Assembly: GCF_003002875.1 (NCBI RefSeq)
Contig: NZ_PVTH01000003.1
Span: forward strand, 372,001 to 436,000
Source of the DNA: Arcticibacter pallidicorallinus
GTDB taxonomy: Bacteria; Bacteroidota; Bacteroidia; Sphingobacteriales; Sphingobacteriaceae
Direction of reading: 5' to 3'
Length of the DNA: 64,000 nt
Shown here: one piece after another, positions 1 to 9,165 of the stretch
Layout of the letters: each line of letters starts with the position of its first letter
How positions within the stretch are numbered: the stretch's first letter is position 1
Program-made: the position numbers and the translations under genes
The notes under the pieces: model-generated
Told to the model about the DNA's origin: nothing
What the model saw: only the letters and a program-made list of their open reading frames with translations
Database searches by the model: none

Positions 1-971
1 CTTACGGAAGCACCCTTGATTGATCCCGGCTTCCATGCGGGAGAACCCTGCAAAATACGAACAGCCTCTTCATCGCAGCCGCTTCCTATTCCCTGACGAA
101 CCTTTACATCTGCAATAGAGCCATCTTTTTCGACAATGAAGCTAAGATAAACCTTGCCCTGAACATTATTCTGACGGGCAGCTGCCGGATACTTCAGGCT
201 TGATGCAATATACTTTGACAATTCTCTCTGTCCCCCGTTGAATTCTGGTTCTACTTCAACCTGAGCCATATCATAGATCTTATTTTCCGCAGGGGCTTCT
301 ACCGCAATATCCGGTGTAAACTCTTCGTCTGGAGGAGTTGATATCGTATCAGGTGCAAGCTGCACAACAGATTCGTTTCGGGTTTCTATCACAGTCAGAG
401 ATTCTATTTTACCCTCTTCATTGATCCGCATTTCATACTTCAGGTCGGCAGAATACTGTTGTCTCACTGATGGTCGAAAATAGCGTTCCTTAGCCCAATA
501 AGTAGCCGTTATCTTGGAATTTGCGCGTGAGAATTCCAGCGACGAAACTACCCAGGTTCTGCTGAAACTGCTTACTTGAGACATACGCTTCCAATAGATA
601 TCCTTTAGGCGGGTATAATCAAGATTATGGTAGTTGTAGAAGGTCTCTGTTAAAGGCGCGAAATAACTGGGCGGATCGAAATATCCCCTGCGCTGATCAT
701 GATAGAAAGCTTCTATAAACTTCACAAGCGACGACCGTACCTGTTCATCATTCATCGAGGCGTTCTGATCGAGTAAGGAATTATCGTCAATTACCGTTAC
801 CGGCGTTTTATCATTTGAAAATATACTCCATGGATCATCCACAAACAGCGTAAGATAGCCCATTACAAGAATTAGCAGTCCGAGGCCAATCGCCATATAC
901 CATAGCGATCGATCAGATCTTACCGGATCCTTTTCATTCTCTTCGTTGTTGTTTTCGGGTGTGAGGTCCAT
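1..971 (-). CDS. TonB C-terminal domain protein (partial, C-terminus beyond window edge)
   Basis: Reading the minus strand from the ATG at 971 gives 323 codons that run off the left edge. Seen: a charged acidic N-terminus, one transmembrane helix at about residues 24-45, a middle region of about 150 residues with no motif I recognise, and a C-terminal stretch with YPAAARQ, QGKVYLSFIVEKDGS, GSGCDEEAVRVL and WKPG, the hallmarks of the Bacteroidetes TonB_C family. Such proteins span the inner membrane and reach TonB-dependent receptors, or act as orphan periplasmic TonB-like domains. No ExbB/ExbD is in the window, so energy transduction is not shown. It starts 4 bp beyond the cdsA stop and is probably cotranscribed with it. 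Only the last few residues should be missing. Confidence 0.85.
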   Translation of the reverse strand, partial: MDLTPENNNEENEKDPVRSDRSLWYMAIGLGLLILVMGYLTLFVDDPWSIFSNDKTPVTVIDDNSLLDQNASMNDEQVRSSLVKFIEAFYHDQRRGYFDPPSYFAPLTETFYNYHNLDYTRLKDIYWKRMSQVSSFSRTWVVSSLEFSRANSKITATYWAKERYFRPSVRQQYSADLKYEMRINEEGKIESLTVIETRNESVVQLAPDTISTPPDEEFTPDIAVEAPAENKIYDMAQVEVEPEFNGGQRELSKYIASSLKYPAAARQNNVQGKVYLSFIVEKDGSIADVKVRQGIGSGCDEEAVRILQGSPAWKPGSIKGASV

Positions 972-975
972 GTAG

Positions 976-1776
976 CTATGTTGTAAAAATTACCAAATAT
1001 ACGTAAACCAGCGGTGCCGCTATAAATAATCCATCAAAGCGATCGAGGACGCCGCCATGCCCGGGAAGTAAACTTCCGGAGTCCTTCACATCGAAGCTGC
1101 GCTTGAGCATTGACTCACAGAGGTCACCGAGCGTACCTCCGACCACAATAATGAGCGATATTATCGCCCAGTGGATATAGGATATGCCGGTAAATTGTGT
1201 GCTGAGTATGAACGCTGCCAGCAAACTCACGATCATGCCTCCGAAGAAACCTTCCCATGTTTTTTTTGGCGAATGCCTCTTAAAAAGTTTGTTTTTACCG
1301 AGGCTTCTGCCAAACAGATAGGCACCGGTATCACTGGACCACAACAATATTAGGAATCCAAGAGAATAGTGAAAATTGTAAATGCCTTCTATAAAACCGA
1401 TTCCTGCATAAAAGCAAAAAGGAATGACGGTAAAAATGACACCCGTAAAGGTAAAGGCAAGGTTCTGGAAAGGATTGTTAGTCTTCCGGTAAAGTTCAAA
1501 AATGAAGACGGCTACAGCGATCGGTACTATCAGCAGGAGGTAACGAGTTTCGCCATTCATCAATTGGTACAATACAGATGAAAAAACGCTCAGGCCAAGG
1601 AGCGCGCCTGTTATGCGTTGAGGCCTAAGCACATCTTTTTTAACCAATCTGTAAAACTCGTCCAGACACAGCATGCTTAAGATAAGGAAGAAGACAGCGA
1701 AGGTCTTTTCTCCTAAGAGAACTGACCCAAGCATAATTGAGACAAAGAAAAAGCCTGTTATTGCTCTGGTTTTCAT
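976..1776 (-). CDS. cdsA: Phosphatidate cytidylyltransferase (CDP-diacylglycerol synthase)
   Basis: Converts phosphatidic acid and CTP to CDP-diacylglycerol, the precursor of phosphatidylethanolamine and acidic phospholipids, in the inner membrane. The 266-residue protein is almost entirely hydrophobic with about seven or eight membrane segments. It ends in the family signature at residues 222-248: S222, KR, K231-D232, then PGHGG and DRFD, with the acidic and lysine residues that bind the metals and CTP. Length is normal for the family. Its start codon overlaps the stop of the upstream DUF2007 gene (ATGA), and the TonB-like gene follows 4 bp after its stop, so the genes probably form one minus-strand operon. 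Confidence 0.96.
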   Translation of the reverse strand: MKTRAITGFFFVSIMLGSVLLGEKTFAVFFLILSMLCLDEFYRLVKKDVLRPQRITGALLGLSVFSSVLYQLMNGETRYLLLIVPIAVAVFIFELYRKTNNPFQNLAFTFTGVIFTVIPFCFYAGIGFIEGIYNFHYSLGFLILLWSSDTGAYLFGRSLGKNKLFKRHSPKKTWEGFFGGMIVSLLAAFILSTQFTGISYIHWAIISLIIVVGGTLGDLCESMLKRSFDVKDSGSLLPGHGGVLDRFDGLFIAAPLVYVYLVIFTT

Positions 1777-1976
1777 AATTCGTTACTAATAATGATCTCG
1801 ATAGCCTTTTGAAAATTAGCCTCGTGTATGTAAACTTCCACATCTCCTAATTTGTACGGGAAGCCTTGTTTATCTAAGATTACAGCATCTATCTCGTGGT
1901 CTATCAGCACTTGTCTAACAATTTCAGACTTGAAGAAGTCAGATGAACTATAAATTTTAACCCAGCCTTTAGTCAT
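1773..1976 (-). CDS. DUF2007 family small protein (putative signal-transducing protein)
   Basis: A 67-residue soluble protein with the DUF2007 pattern: an N-terminal strand (KIYSS), a helix, an 'I.AVILDKQG' strand and a C-terminal 'VEVYIHEANFQKAIEII' segment. The family is related in fold to PII-like/ACT ferredoxin-like domains and is called a putative signal transducer, but no ligand is established. It overlaps the upstream CPBP gene by 8 bp and the downstream cdsA by 4 bp, so it is translationally coupled to both. I cannot assign a role. Confidence 0.85.
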   Translation of the reverse strand: MTKGWVKIYSSSDFFKSEIVRQVLIDHEIDAVILDKQGFPYKLGDVEVYIHEANFQKAIEIIISNEL

Positions 1977-2877
1977 TCAGTACTTCCTTTTTCTGTTTAG
2001 ATATTTTAAAAATTGTATAGCATATAAGTAAGGCGAAAGACAGACTTACCGATGCTTCCAGCAGTGATGTTGAAGTATTATCCATACTGTCGAGCGACTT
2101 ACCCTTTAATTGCATGACGTAAGCACTGATTACAGCGGTAGCGTTATTGACGAAGTGCGCCAGCACCGCGGGCCAGATACTTCCACTCCACACGAAGATA
2201 TAACCGAATAGGGCCCCAAGAAACATTCTTGGGAAAAACCCAAGGAACTGTATATGTATCGCGCTGAAGATCGCAGCTGCAAGCCATATCCCAAGATGTT
2301 GATTTCGCGTTATCCTGGTGATGATCGTCTGGAAACATCCCCTAAATAGAAATTCTTCACCTATTGCCGGTATGACAGCTACCACGACGAGGTTTATCAT
2401 CAAATCTGCAGGTGATTTCATCGTCAGGAGATGCTTCGTTAATTCAGCAAGCTCTCTTTCTTTTTCTCGCATCCAGCGTTCCAAACCTTCCATAAAAGCC
2501 GGAAGATCCATCATTTGATTAATCTTGACAGTCCAGTCGATATAGGGTGCAATGCTGAACATCAGTATAACGGTTAGGATGATTACTCTGCCTGAGATTT
2601 TACCCCCAAATTTAAGGTATTCTGAACCTGACCTCTTTTCAAATTGATGTAAGGCCAGGGGAGGTGCAATGAATGAACCTATCGAAACAATGGACTGCAT
2701 AAGCAATAGTGATCCTTTAGAACTCATATTGGCTGGTGAGGCCATCGATCCCCCATTTATCATAAAAAGAACTGCTATAGCAAGCATGGAAGATAACGCA
2801 TACCCTAGGATTATAAAGATTACCAGATAAAAGAGTGACATTAAAGGATGACGTTGAACTGACCCATATTCAGGCAT
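1969..2877 (-). CDS. CPBP family intramembrane glutamic endopeptidase
   Basis: A 302-residue polytopic membrane protein of the CAAX protease/bacteriocin-processing (Abi, CPBP) family. The catalytic motifs are present: EExxxR (E174, E175, R179), a histidine after 'FSAIH' (H208) and HFVNN (H241-N245). These form the intramembrane glutamate protease site. About seven or eight hydrophobic segments are visible. Bacterial substrates are generally unknown. It is the first gene of the CPBP-DUF2007-cdsA-TonB-like operon. A TATCTTTG element about 41 bp upstream on the minus strand could be its promoter. Confidence 0.9.
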   Translation of the reverse strand: MPEYGSVQRHPLMSLFYLVIFIILGYALSSMLAIAVLFMINGGSMASPANMSSKGSLLLMQSIVSIGSFIAPPLALHQFEKRSGSEYLKFGGKISGRVIILTVILMFSIAPYIDWTVKINQMMDLPAFMEGLERWMREKERELAELTKHLLTMKSPADLMINLVVVAVIPAIGEEFLFRGCFQTIITRITRNQHLGIWLAAAIFSAIHIQFLGFFPRMFLGALFGYIFVWSGSIWPAVLAHFVNNATAVISAYVMQLKGKSLDSMDNTSTSLLEASVSLSFALLICYTIFKISKQKKEVLND

Positions 2878-2892
2878 GATACGATAATTTTG

Positions 2893-2900
2893 TACTTTTG
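2893..2900 (+). promoter_or_regulatory. Bacteroidetes -7 element candidate for dusB
   Basis: TACTTTTG matches the Bacteroidetes housekeeping -7 consensus TAnnTTTG, 44 bp before the dusB start. I see no clear -33 TTTG at the expected 17-23 bp spacing, so support is moderate. Confidence 0.45.
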
Positions 2901-2917
2901 TAATTGATAATCATCGA

Positions 2918-2925
2918 CAAAGATA
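2918..2925 (-). promoter_or_regulatory. Bacteroidetes -7 element candidate for the CPBP operon
   Basis: CAAAGATA on the plus strand reads TATCTTTG on the minus strand, a perfect TAnnTTTG, about 41 bp upstream of the CPBP start. It lies 17 bp past the dusB element and points back at it, so the two promoters face each other in a 67-bp gap. Confidence 0.45.
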
Positions 2926-2944
2926 ATTGTATTGAGCAAAGCTG

Positions 2945-3937
2945 ATGCCTGTTAAGATTGGAAATATAGATTTAGGTGCATTCCCCCTGTTGTTAGCACC
3001 GATGGAAGATGTGAGCGATCCGCCTTTTCGTTATGTTTGTAAGCAGAATGGTGCTGATTTGATGTATACGGAATTTATTTCATCTGAAGGGTTGATCAGA
3101 GACGCCGCAAAGAGTGTACAAAAGCTGGATATCTTCGAATACGAACGACCTATCGGTATTCAGATATTCGGAAGTAATATTCAGTCAATGAGAGAGGCAA
3201 CTATCATTGCTTCGAAAGCCGGTCCTGATCTCATTGACATCAATTACGGATGTCCTGTAAAGAACGTTGCATGCCGGGGTGCCGGTGCAAGTCTATTGCA
3301 GGATATTGATCGTATGGTTGAAATGACCAGGGCAGTAGTAGAGTCGACCCACCTTCCTGTCACAGTAAAAACCAGGCTGGGATGGGATGATAATACTAAA
3401 AACGTTTACGAAGTAGCAGAGCGTCTACAAGAAGTAGGTATTAAGGCCTTAACTATCCATGGACGTACGAGAGCTCAGATGTATAAAGGGCAGGCCGACT
3501 GGTCAATGATCCGGGATATCAAACGAAATCCGAATATCGAGATTCCTATTTTCGGAAACGGTGATGTTGACTCGGTGGAGAAGGCTGCTAATTGGCGCAT
3601 GGAATATGAAGTGGATGGTATAATGATCGGTCGCGCAGCTATCGGTTATCCCTGGATCTTTAGAGAAATAAAGCATTTTTTCAATACAGGAGAAATTTTG
3701 CCAGGTCCCACTATTGCTGAAAGGGTAGAGAATTGCTTCACTCATCTTCAAAAATCAATAGAGTGGAAAGGTGGGAAAACAGGCATTTTTGAGATGCGAA
3801 GGCACTATTCGAATTATTTTAAAGGTATTCCAGACTTTAAAGAGTTTAGAATGAAACTGGTAACCCTTGAGTCTCAGGAGCGTATAACTGAGGTACTTGC
3901 AGAGATAAAGAACAGATATGAAGCAGAGATGGCTTGA
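2945..3937 (+). CDS. dusB: tRNA-dihydrouridine synthase (DusB family)
   Basis: An FMN-dependent enzyme that reduces specific uridines in tRNA to dihydrouridine with NADPH. The 330-residue TIM barrel shows the family motifs in order: LLLAPMEDVSDPPFR at the start, 'GIQIFGS', then 'INYGCPVKNVACRGAGASLL' with the catalytic cysteine C103, 'VKTRLGWD', 'TIHGRTRAQMYKG' and 'IGRAAIGYPWIF' for phosphate binding. The length fits. The ATG lacks a strong Shine-Dalgarno, as usual here. The apaG gene follows 39 bp downstream on the same strand. The subfamily (DusB against a DusA/C-like specificity) rests on overall resemblance. Confidence 0.93.
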   Translation: MPVKIGNIDLGAFPLLLAPMEDVSDPPFRYVCKQNGADLMYTEFISSEGLIRDAAKSVQKLDIFEYERPIGIQIFGSNIQSMREATIIASKAGPDLIDINYGCPVKNVACRGAGASLLQDIDRMVEMTRAVVESTHLPVTVKTRLGWDDNTKNVYEVAERLQEVGIKALTIHGRTRAQMYKGQADWSMIRDIKRNPNIEIPIFGNGDVDSVEKAANWRMEYEVDGIMIGRAAIGYPWIFREIKHFFNTGEILPGPTIAERVENCFTHLQKSIEWKGGKTGIFEMRRHYSNYFKGIPDFKEFRMKLVTLESQERITEVLAEIKNRYEAEMA

Positions 3938-3976
3938 TATTTGAACTGAATTATCGACTTCTATCACTTTAATAAA

Positions 3977-4369
3977 ATGCATATGGTGACTCAAATTACT
4001 CGTGGAATAAAAATATCAGTAGATACTTCTTATCAGCCGGAATTTTCCCATCCTGAAAACGATCATTTTATGTTTGCTTACAAGATTTCCATCGAAAATC
4101 TTACTGACTCAAGCATTCAACTCATGAGCCGTCAGTGGAATATATTTGATTCTAATGGTTCCCATCATCATGTTGAAGGCGAAGGTGTTGTTGGTCTTCA
4201 ACCTGTTATCGAGCCTGGAACTTATCACCAATACGTTTCAGGATGTCACCTGAAAACTGATATCGGTTCTATGAAAGGCAGCTACTTTATGTATTCGCTA
4301 GCCGATGGGGAACGCTTCGAAGTGGAGATTCCGGTATTTCATCTAATAGCTCCCTATCGATTAAACTGA
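3977..4369 (+). CDS. apaG: ApaG/DUF525 domain protein (Co2+/Mg2+ efflux-associated protein)
   Basis: A 130-residue protein of the ApaG family, a fibronectin-III-like fold. Conserved features seen: an N-terminal 'TRGIKISVDTSYQPEFS', 'FAYKISIENL', 'LMSRQWNIFDSNG', 'VEGEGVVGLQPVIEPG' and 'MKGSYFMY'. In enterobacteria apaG lies with ksgA/apaH and is linked genetically to cobalt and magnesium tolerance; its biochemical role is unsettled. Here it sits between dusB and a purine permease, so context adds little. Two in-frame ATGs (3977 and 3983) are equally plausible starts. Confidence 0.9.
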   Translation: MHMVTQITRGIKISVDTSYQPEFSHPENDHFMFAYKISIENLTDSSIQLMSRQWNIFDSNGSHHHVEGEGVVGLQPVIEPGTYHQYVSGCHLKTDIGSMKGSYFMYSLADGERFEVEIPVFHLIAPYRLN

Positions 4370-4462
4370 TCTATATCATATACAAAACTGGCTGGGAATA
4401 CATTGGTATTGCAATTTTAACACGAAATTCGCGACTTTAATTGTGTAGCCAATCCGACTTTA

Positions 4463-5776
4463 ATGGAAAAATTCTTTGAATTAAAAAAAAATGGGACTTC
4501 AGTATCAACAGAAGTCATTGCCGGGATATCTTCTTTTTTAGCTACATCTTATATCATCGTTGTTAATCCCAGCGTATTAAGTCAGGCCGGACTACCTTTC
4601 CCCGCTGTTCTTACAGCAACTGTTCTGGTATGTTTCTTCAGTAGTTTGATGATGGGTTTCTATGCAAAGAATCCTATCCTTGTGGCCCCCGGAATGGGCC
4701 TAAATGCATTCTTTACTTATTCAGTAGTTATCGGAATGGATATACGCTATGAAGTAGCCCTGGGTGCTGTATTCTGGTCGGGTATTGTATTTTTCCTTCT
4801 TTCAGTTTTTAACATTCGAACTTATATCATTCAAGCTATACCGCGCCCTTTGAGATATGCTGTTTCTGCCGGTATTGGCCTTTTTATAACACTTATCGGT
4901 TTTTCCAACGCGAAGTTTGTCGTGTCAGATCCTGCTACCATCATCAGTGGAAATACTTTGGACGCTGCACTGGTAACGTTTATTATCGGACTGCTGGTTA
5001 CAGCGGTTATGGTTGCTAAAAATGTCAAAGGTGCTATCTTATTTGGGATATTGTTTACCACATTGATCTCGTATCCTTTGGGAAGATGGTGGGGAATTAC
5101 GGATGATGTAACACCACTTATCCATTTCAACGGGATTTTCGCCGCACCGGATTTCAGCCTCTTCTTTAAGCTAGATCTGATTAATTCACTAACACTGGCA
5201 GTAGTTCCCGTAGTTTTTGCGTTCGTATTCACCGATATGTTTGATAGCTTGTCTACGTTTGTTGGTATTGCAGAAGCTGCTAATCTCCTGGATGAAAACG
5301 GGGAACCAAAAAACATTAAGCGATCGCTCCTTACGGATGCGTTCGCTACAACGTTCGCGGGACTGGCAGGATCAAGTCCGGGAACCGCCTATGTAGAATC
5401 CGCGGTGGGGGTTGAAGCAGGCGGACGGACGGGATTAACCGCTGTAGTTGCTTCCCTTTTATTTCTCCCTTTTGTTTTCCTCTCTCCTTTACTCTCCGCA
5501 GTTCCGGCTATTGCAACTGCGCCGGCTTTAGTGCTTGTAGGGGTTTTTATGATACGTCCCGTCGTTAAAATAAACTGGGCGTCATTAGATGAGGCTATCC
5601 CTGCTTTTCTTGCTCTTGTGCTCATTCCTTTTACTCATTCTATAACACATGGGATTATCTGGGGATTTTTAAGCTGGACCGTCCTTAAATTTTGCGTTGG
5701 CAAACGGAAAGAAATTACTCCTTCTCTGTTGATCATTGACCTGTTTGTCATACTGGCACTCATCGTAGAGAAGTAA
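4463..5776 (+). CDS. NCS2 family permease (AzgA-like adenine/guanine/hypoxanthine transporter)
   Basis: A 437-residue membrane protein with about 12-14 hydrophobic segments. It carries AzgA-subfamily motifs: 'STEVIAGISSFLATSYIIVVNP' near the N-terminus, 'APGMGLNAFFTY', 'FTDMFDSLSTFVGIAEAA', 'SSPGTAYVESAVGVEAGGRTGL' and a hydrophobic C-terminus. The family imports purine nucleobases by proton symport. The substrate cannot be fixed from sequence alone. A strong bidirectional terminator follows. Confidence 0.92.
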   Translation: MEKFFELKKNGTSVSTEVIAGISSFLATSYIIVVNPSVLSQAGLPFPAVLTATVLVCFFSSLMMGFYAKNPILVAPGMGLNAFFTYSVVIGMDIRYEVALGAVFWSGIVFFLLSVFNIRTYIIQAIPRPLRYAVSAGIGLFITLIGFSNAKFVVSDPATIISGNTLDAALVTFIIGLLVTAVMVAKNVKGAILFGILFTTLISYPLGRWWGITDDVTPLIHFNGIFAAPDFSLFFKLDLINSLTLAVVPVVFAFVFTDMFDSLSTFVGIAEAANLLDENGEPKNIKRSLLTDAFATTFAGLAGSSPGTAYVESAVGVEAGGRTGLTAVVASLLFLPFVFLSPLLSAVPAIATAPALVLVGVFMIRPVVKINWASLDEAIPAFLALVLIPFTHSITHGIIWGFLSWTVLKFCVGKRKEITPSLLIIDLFVILALIVEK

Positions 5777-5837
5777 TGTCTACGACATCAAAAGACCCTT
5801 TTCAATACTTGTATATAATAAAAAGCATCCTATAACG

Positions 5838-5873
5838 AAAAAGGGACTGCAGTTAATCTGCAGTCCCTTTTTT
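5838..5873. terminator. Bidirectional intrinsic terminator
   Basis: A perfect 15-bp stem (5838-5852 with 5858-5872) closes a 5-nt ttaat loop, flanked by A and T runs on both sides. It serves the convergent purine permease and Zn protease genes. Confidence 0.93.
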
Positions 5874-5893
5874 ATATTATAAAGATCTTTGCT

Positions 5894-6583
5894 TTAGTCT
5901 CTTCGTCCACCAAACAACATCATTGCGAGGTAAAGAAGTTGTGCCAGAGAACCTAATGCTGCAACTACATAAGTCATAGCTGCCCACCATAGGGCATCTT
6001 TCGCTTGCGAATGTTCCACACTGCTTTGCATTACACCTCTATTGCTCTGTAACCATACCAATGCTCTCTTACTAGCATCAAACTCTACTGGAAGCGTCAC
6101 TACACTAAACAGCGTTACTACTATCATAGCACCAAAAGCTATCAAAAGCAAGGTATAGCCGACTTGTGATGCATACATAATCAAACCAAGCATAAACACA
6201 TACTGCAGCAGGTTTGATGATATGTTAACGATAGGCACCATTGCCGAACGAGCCTGCAACCATGAGTAGGCTTTAGCGTGTTGAACCGCGTGGCCACACT
6301 CGTGAGCAGCAACAGCAGCAGCAGCGATACTCCGCCCGCTATATACCTCAGGACTTAAGTTAACCGTGCGATCAGCAGGGTTATAGTGGTCAGACAAGGA
6401 GCCTTGAGCGGAAAGTATACGCACGTCAAATATCCCATTGTCGTGAAGCATCTTTTCAGCGATGTCACGACCAGTCATGCCCGTAGAGAGTGGTGTTTCC
6501 GAATACTTTTTAAACTTATTTTTAAATCGTGCCTGTACAATGAAACTGGCTATTGCTACGGCTACAAAAATTATTATTCCCAT
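5894..6583 (-). CDS. Membrane zinc metallopeptidase (YugP/neutral zinc metallopeptidase family)
   Basis: A 229-residue protein with an N-terminal membrane helix, the zinc motif HECGH at residues 94-98 (AAHECGHAVQHA), and two or three further hydrophobic segments at the C-terminus. This matches the putative neutral zinc metallopeptidase (YugP) family, whose substrates are unknown. I chose the ATG at 6583: a TTG three codons upstream keeps the frame open, but ATG fits the family's start at the membrane helix. It is convergent with the purine permease. Confidence 0.9.
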   Translation of the reverse strand: MGIIIFVAVAIASFIVQARFKNKFKKYSETPLSTGMTGRDIAEKMLHDNGIFDVRILSAQGSLSDHYNPADRTVNLSPEVYSGRSIAAAAVAAHECGHAVQHAKAYSWLQARSAMVPIVNISSNLLQYVFMLGLIMYASQVGYTLLLIAFGAMIVVTLFSVVTLPVEFDASKRALVWLQSNRGVMQSSVEHSQAKDALWWAAMTYVVAALGSLAQLLYLAMMLFGGRRD

Positions 6584-6740
6584 GGATATCAAATTTATTC
6601 TAAGCTAATAACAAAAAGCATTCCCTCCCTTTATTATCACTTCTTTTTTACATAGTAGCCCTTTCGTAACATATAGCAATCGTTTTGACATGACAGAAGT
6701 TCATATATTTTATTAATTTCGTGATAATTTTATTAGCATT

Positions 6741-8099
6741 ATGGATAGCACAACTCTTGTCATACTACTTTTATTATCATTATTAACCAATGCTTATCTT
6801 TGGTATAAGCAACGCTCCGAAGACTCCTTGACGGCAGATTTGAAGGTTAAAGCCGATCAGCTAACCAACGAATTAATCCGATATGAGGAACGATATAACG
6901 CTGCAAAGACAGAAAAGGAAAATTTGACATCTATACTCAGACAAGAACAGGAGCGCTTATTTGATGAGCTGCAGGCAGAGCGACAAAAGTTAACGGAACT
7001 GTCTCAACTTTATGAAGGTAATAAAGCTTACTTGAGAGCACAACAGGAAAAGATAGCCGAGCAGAAAGAAGAAGTGGCATTGCTCCAGATTAAGTTTAAT
7101 AAAGATTTTGAGCTCATAGCCAATAAAATACTGGAGGAAAAGTCGCTTAAATTCACAGAAGTAAATCGTTTTAATATCGATGCCCTGCTGAGTCCGCTTA
7201 AAGAAAATATCAAGCTATTTGAACAAAAGGTCGATCGTGTCTACAAGTCTGAATCAGATGAAAGAAACGTTTTAAAGGGCGAAATTTCCAAGTTAATGGA
7301 ACTTAACAAACAAATTAGTGAGGAAGCCAGCAATCTGACCAGAGCTCTCAAAGCGGATACTAAGAAACAAGGGAACTGGGGTGAAGTGATCCTGGACAGG
7401 ATTCTGGAAGCTTCAGGCCTTATCCTGGGTGAGAGCTACATAAAGCAAACCAGCTTTACCGACGAAGATGGAAACAGACTGCAGCCCGACGTGGTGGTTA
7501 CCCTTCCGGATAATAAACACATGATTATAGATTCCAAGGTTTCGCTGATTGCTTATGACCGACTGGTAAACTGTGAAACGGATGCCGATAAATTAAATTT
7601 TTTAAACGACCATATCACTTCTATAAAAGCCCATATCAAGAATCTTTGCGGCAAAAACTATTGTGATTTATATGGAATTAATTCCCCGGACTTTGTTTTG
7701 CTCTTCGTTCCGATTGAATCTTCCTTTGCTGTTGCGGTTAAGCATGATCTAGAGTTGTTCGAATATGCCTGGAGCAGGAGGGTGGTAATCGTAACACCAT
7801 CTACATTATTGGCTACACTTAAGACTATTTCTTCCGTTTGGAAGCAGGAACAACAGACCAGGAATGCGATTGACATAGCAACTAAAGCTGGTGCACTCTA
7901 TGATAAGTTCGTAGGCTTCACCAATGACCTTAGAAAAATCGGAGATAAACTGGATGATGCTAAAAGCTCCTATGCTGATGCATTCGGTAAGCTATCATCA
8001 GGAAGCGGTAATCTCGTTGGCCGCGTCGAAACCTTGAAAAAGCTGGGAGCAAAGGCCTCAAAGAGGATTGATCCAAAGTTTATGCTGGAAGAAGAATAG
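6741..8099 (+). CDS. rmuC: DNA recombination protein RmuC homologue
   Basis: A 452-residue protein with one N-terminal membrane anchor (about residues 4-20), a long coiled coil to about residue 130, and the RmuC domain with 'KKQGNWGEVILDRILEASGL', 'QPDVVVTLPDNKHMIIDSKVSL', 'DFVLLFVPIESSFA' and 'VVIVTPSTLLATLKTI'. The GxW/EVxL and DSK residues are those of a restriction-endonuclease-like fold. RmuC limits recombination at inverted repeats in E. coli; the mechanism is not settled. Divergent from the Zn protease, convergent with thiL, and probably monocistronic. A weak -7-like TAATTTCG lies at 6714. Confidence 0.93.
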   Translation: MDSTTLVILLLLSLLTNAYLWYKQRSEDSLTADLKVKADQLTNELIRYEERYNAAKTEKENLTSILRQEQERLFDELQAERQKLTELSQLYEGNKAYLRAQQEKIAEQKEEVALLQIKFNKDFELIANKILEEKSLKFTEVNRFNIDALLSPLKENIKLFEQKVDRVYKSESDERNVLKGEISKLMELNKQISEEASNLTRALKADTKKQGNWGEVILDRILEASGLILGESYIKQTSFTDEDGNRLQPDVVVTLPDNKHMIIDSKVSLIAYDRLVNCETDADKLNFLNDHITSIKAHIKNLCGKNYCDLYGINSPDFVLLFVPIESSFAVAVKHDLELFEYAWSRRVVIVTPSTLLATLKTISSVWKQEQQTRNAIDIATKAGALYDKFVGFTNDLRKIGDKLDDAKSSYADAFGKLSSGSGNLVGRVETLKKLGAKASKRIDPKFMLEEE

Positions 8100-8117
8100 A
8101 CTTTCTTCCAGCATAAA

Positions 8118-9155
8118 TTATTTAAATGCATTCCAACCTTGTGCCTTTAAAGCATGAACGTTGCCTGATCGTGATATCAAGTTCATTCCTGCTTCCGGCT
8201 CCGTGATATGTCCGATAACGGTAATGTCTGGATTAGCCTTAATTTTATCATAATCACCTTGCTTTATCGTAAAAAGCAACTCATAATCTTCGCCTCCGCT
8301 CAGGGCACACACTGCTGGGTCGAGATTGAAAGACCTGGCTGTATCGTAGGTCATCGGATCCAAAGGAATTTTCTCTTCGTACAAATTGCAACCTTTATTT
8401 GATTTGGTACATATATGTATCAACTCTGAAGATAGACCGTCAGACACGTCGATCATAGAGGTTGGCTTTATAGCCAATTCTTTCAATAAGAAAATAATGT
8501 CTTGCCTGGCTTCAGGCTTTAGCTGTCTTTCAATGATATAATCTTTTCCTTCCAGATCAGGCTGGATTTGAGGGTTTTCAAGGAAGATCTGCTTTTCTCT
8601 TTCGAGTAATTGTAAACCAACATATGCAGCTCCAAGATCTCCGGAAACGCAAATGAGGTCTCCCTCTTGCGCAGTATGCCGATAGGTAATATCTTTTTCA
8701 GCAGCATAACCGATACTGGTTACGCTGATCACAAGTCCTTGTTTGGATGCGGAGGTATCTCCCCCCACAATGTCAACATTATATTGTTTACAGGCTAAAA
8801 GCATGCCCTCGTAAAGCTCCTCGACAGCCTCAATAGGAAACTTACTGGAGAGTCCAAGAGACACAGTAACTTGACTTGCTGTCCCATTCATCGCATATAT
8901 ATCACTCAAGTTGACCTGTATGGCCTTAAACCCTAAATGCTTTAGCGGAGTATAGGCGAGGTCAAAGTGAATCCCTTCCAATAGAAGATCGGTTGAGATA
9001 AGCGTTTTCTTGTCTGAGAAATCCAGAACGGCTGCATCATCACCAACACCCTTAGTGGTTGTAGGTTGCGTTAGCTGTATATTTTTAGTTAGATGGTCTA
9101 TAAGACCAAATTCGCCTAAATTATCAATATCACTTCTTTCTTTATTTTCAAACAT
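8118..9155 (-). CDS. thiL: Thiamine-monophosphate kinase
   Basis: Phosphorylates thiamine monophosphate to the active cofactor thiamine diphosphate with ATP. At 345 residues it shows the PurM-like fold motifs of ThiL: 'GEFGLIDHLTKN' at the start, 'KGVGDDAAVLD', 'STDLLLEGIHFD', 'VNLSDIYAMNG', 'VDIVGGDTS', 'VSGDLGAAYVGLQLL' and 'MIDVSDGLSSELIHI', with the acidic Mg/ATP residues kept. No other thi gene is nearby. It follows nadA by 10 bp and may share its transcript. The 3' end is convergent with rmuC. Confidence 0.95.
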   Translation of the reverse strand: MFENKERSDIDNLGEFGLIDHLTKNIQLTQPTTTKGVGDDAAVLDFSDKKTLISTDLLLEGIHFDLAYTPLKHLGFKAIQVNLSDIYAMNGTASQVTVSLGLSSKFPIEAVEELYEGMLLACKQYNVDIVGGDTSASKQGLVISVTSIGYAAEKDITYRHTAQEGDLICVSGDLGAAYVGLQLLEREKQIFLENPQIQPDLEGKDYIIERQLKPEARQDIIFLLKELAIKPTSMIDVSDGLSSELIHICTKSNKGCNLYEEKIPLDPMTYDTARSFNLDPAVCALSGGEDYELLFTIKQGDYDKIKANPDITVIGHITEPEAGMNLISRSGNVHALKAQGWNAFK

Positions 9156-9165
9156 ACTTATCTAA

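Noticed and set aside
6584-6592. TTG start three codons upstream for the membrane Zn protease
   Set aside because: The ATG at 6583 fits the membrane helix start and is the common choice.
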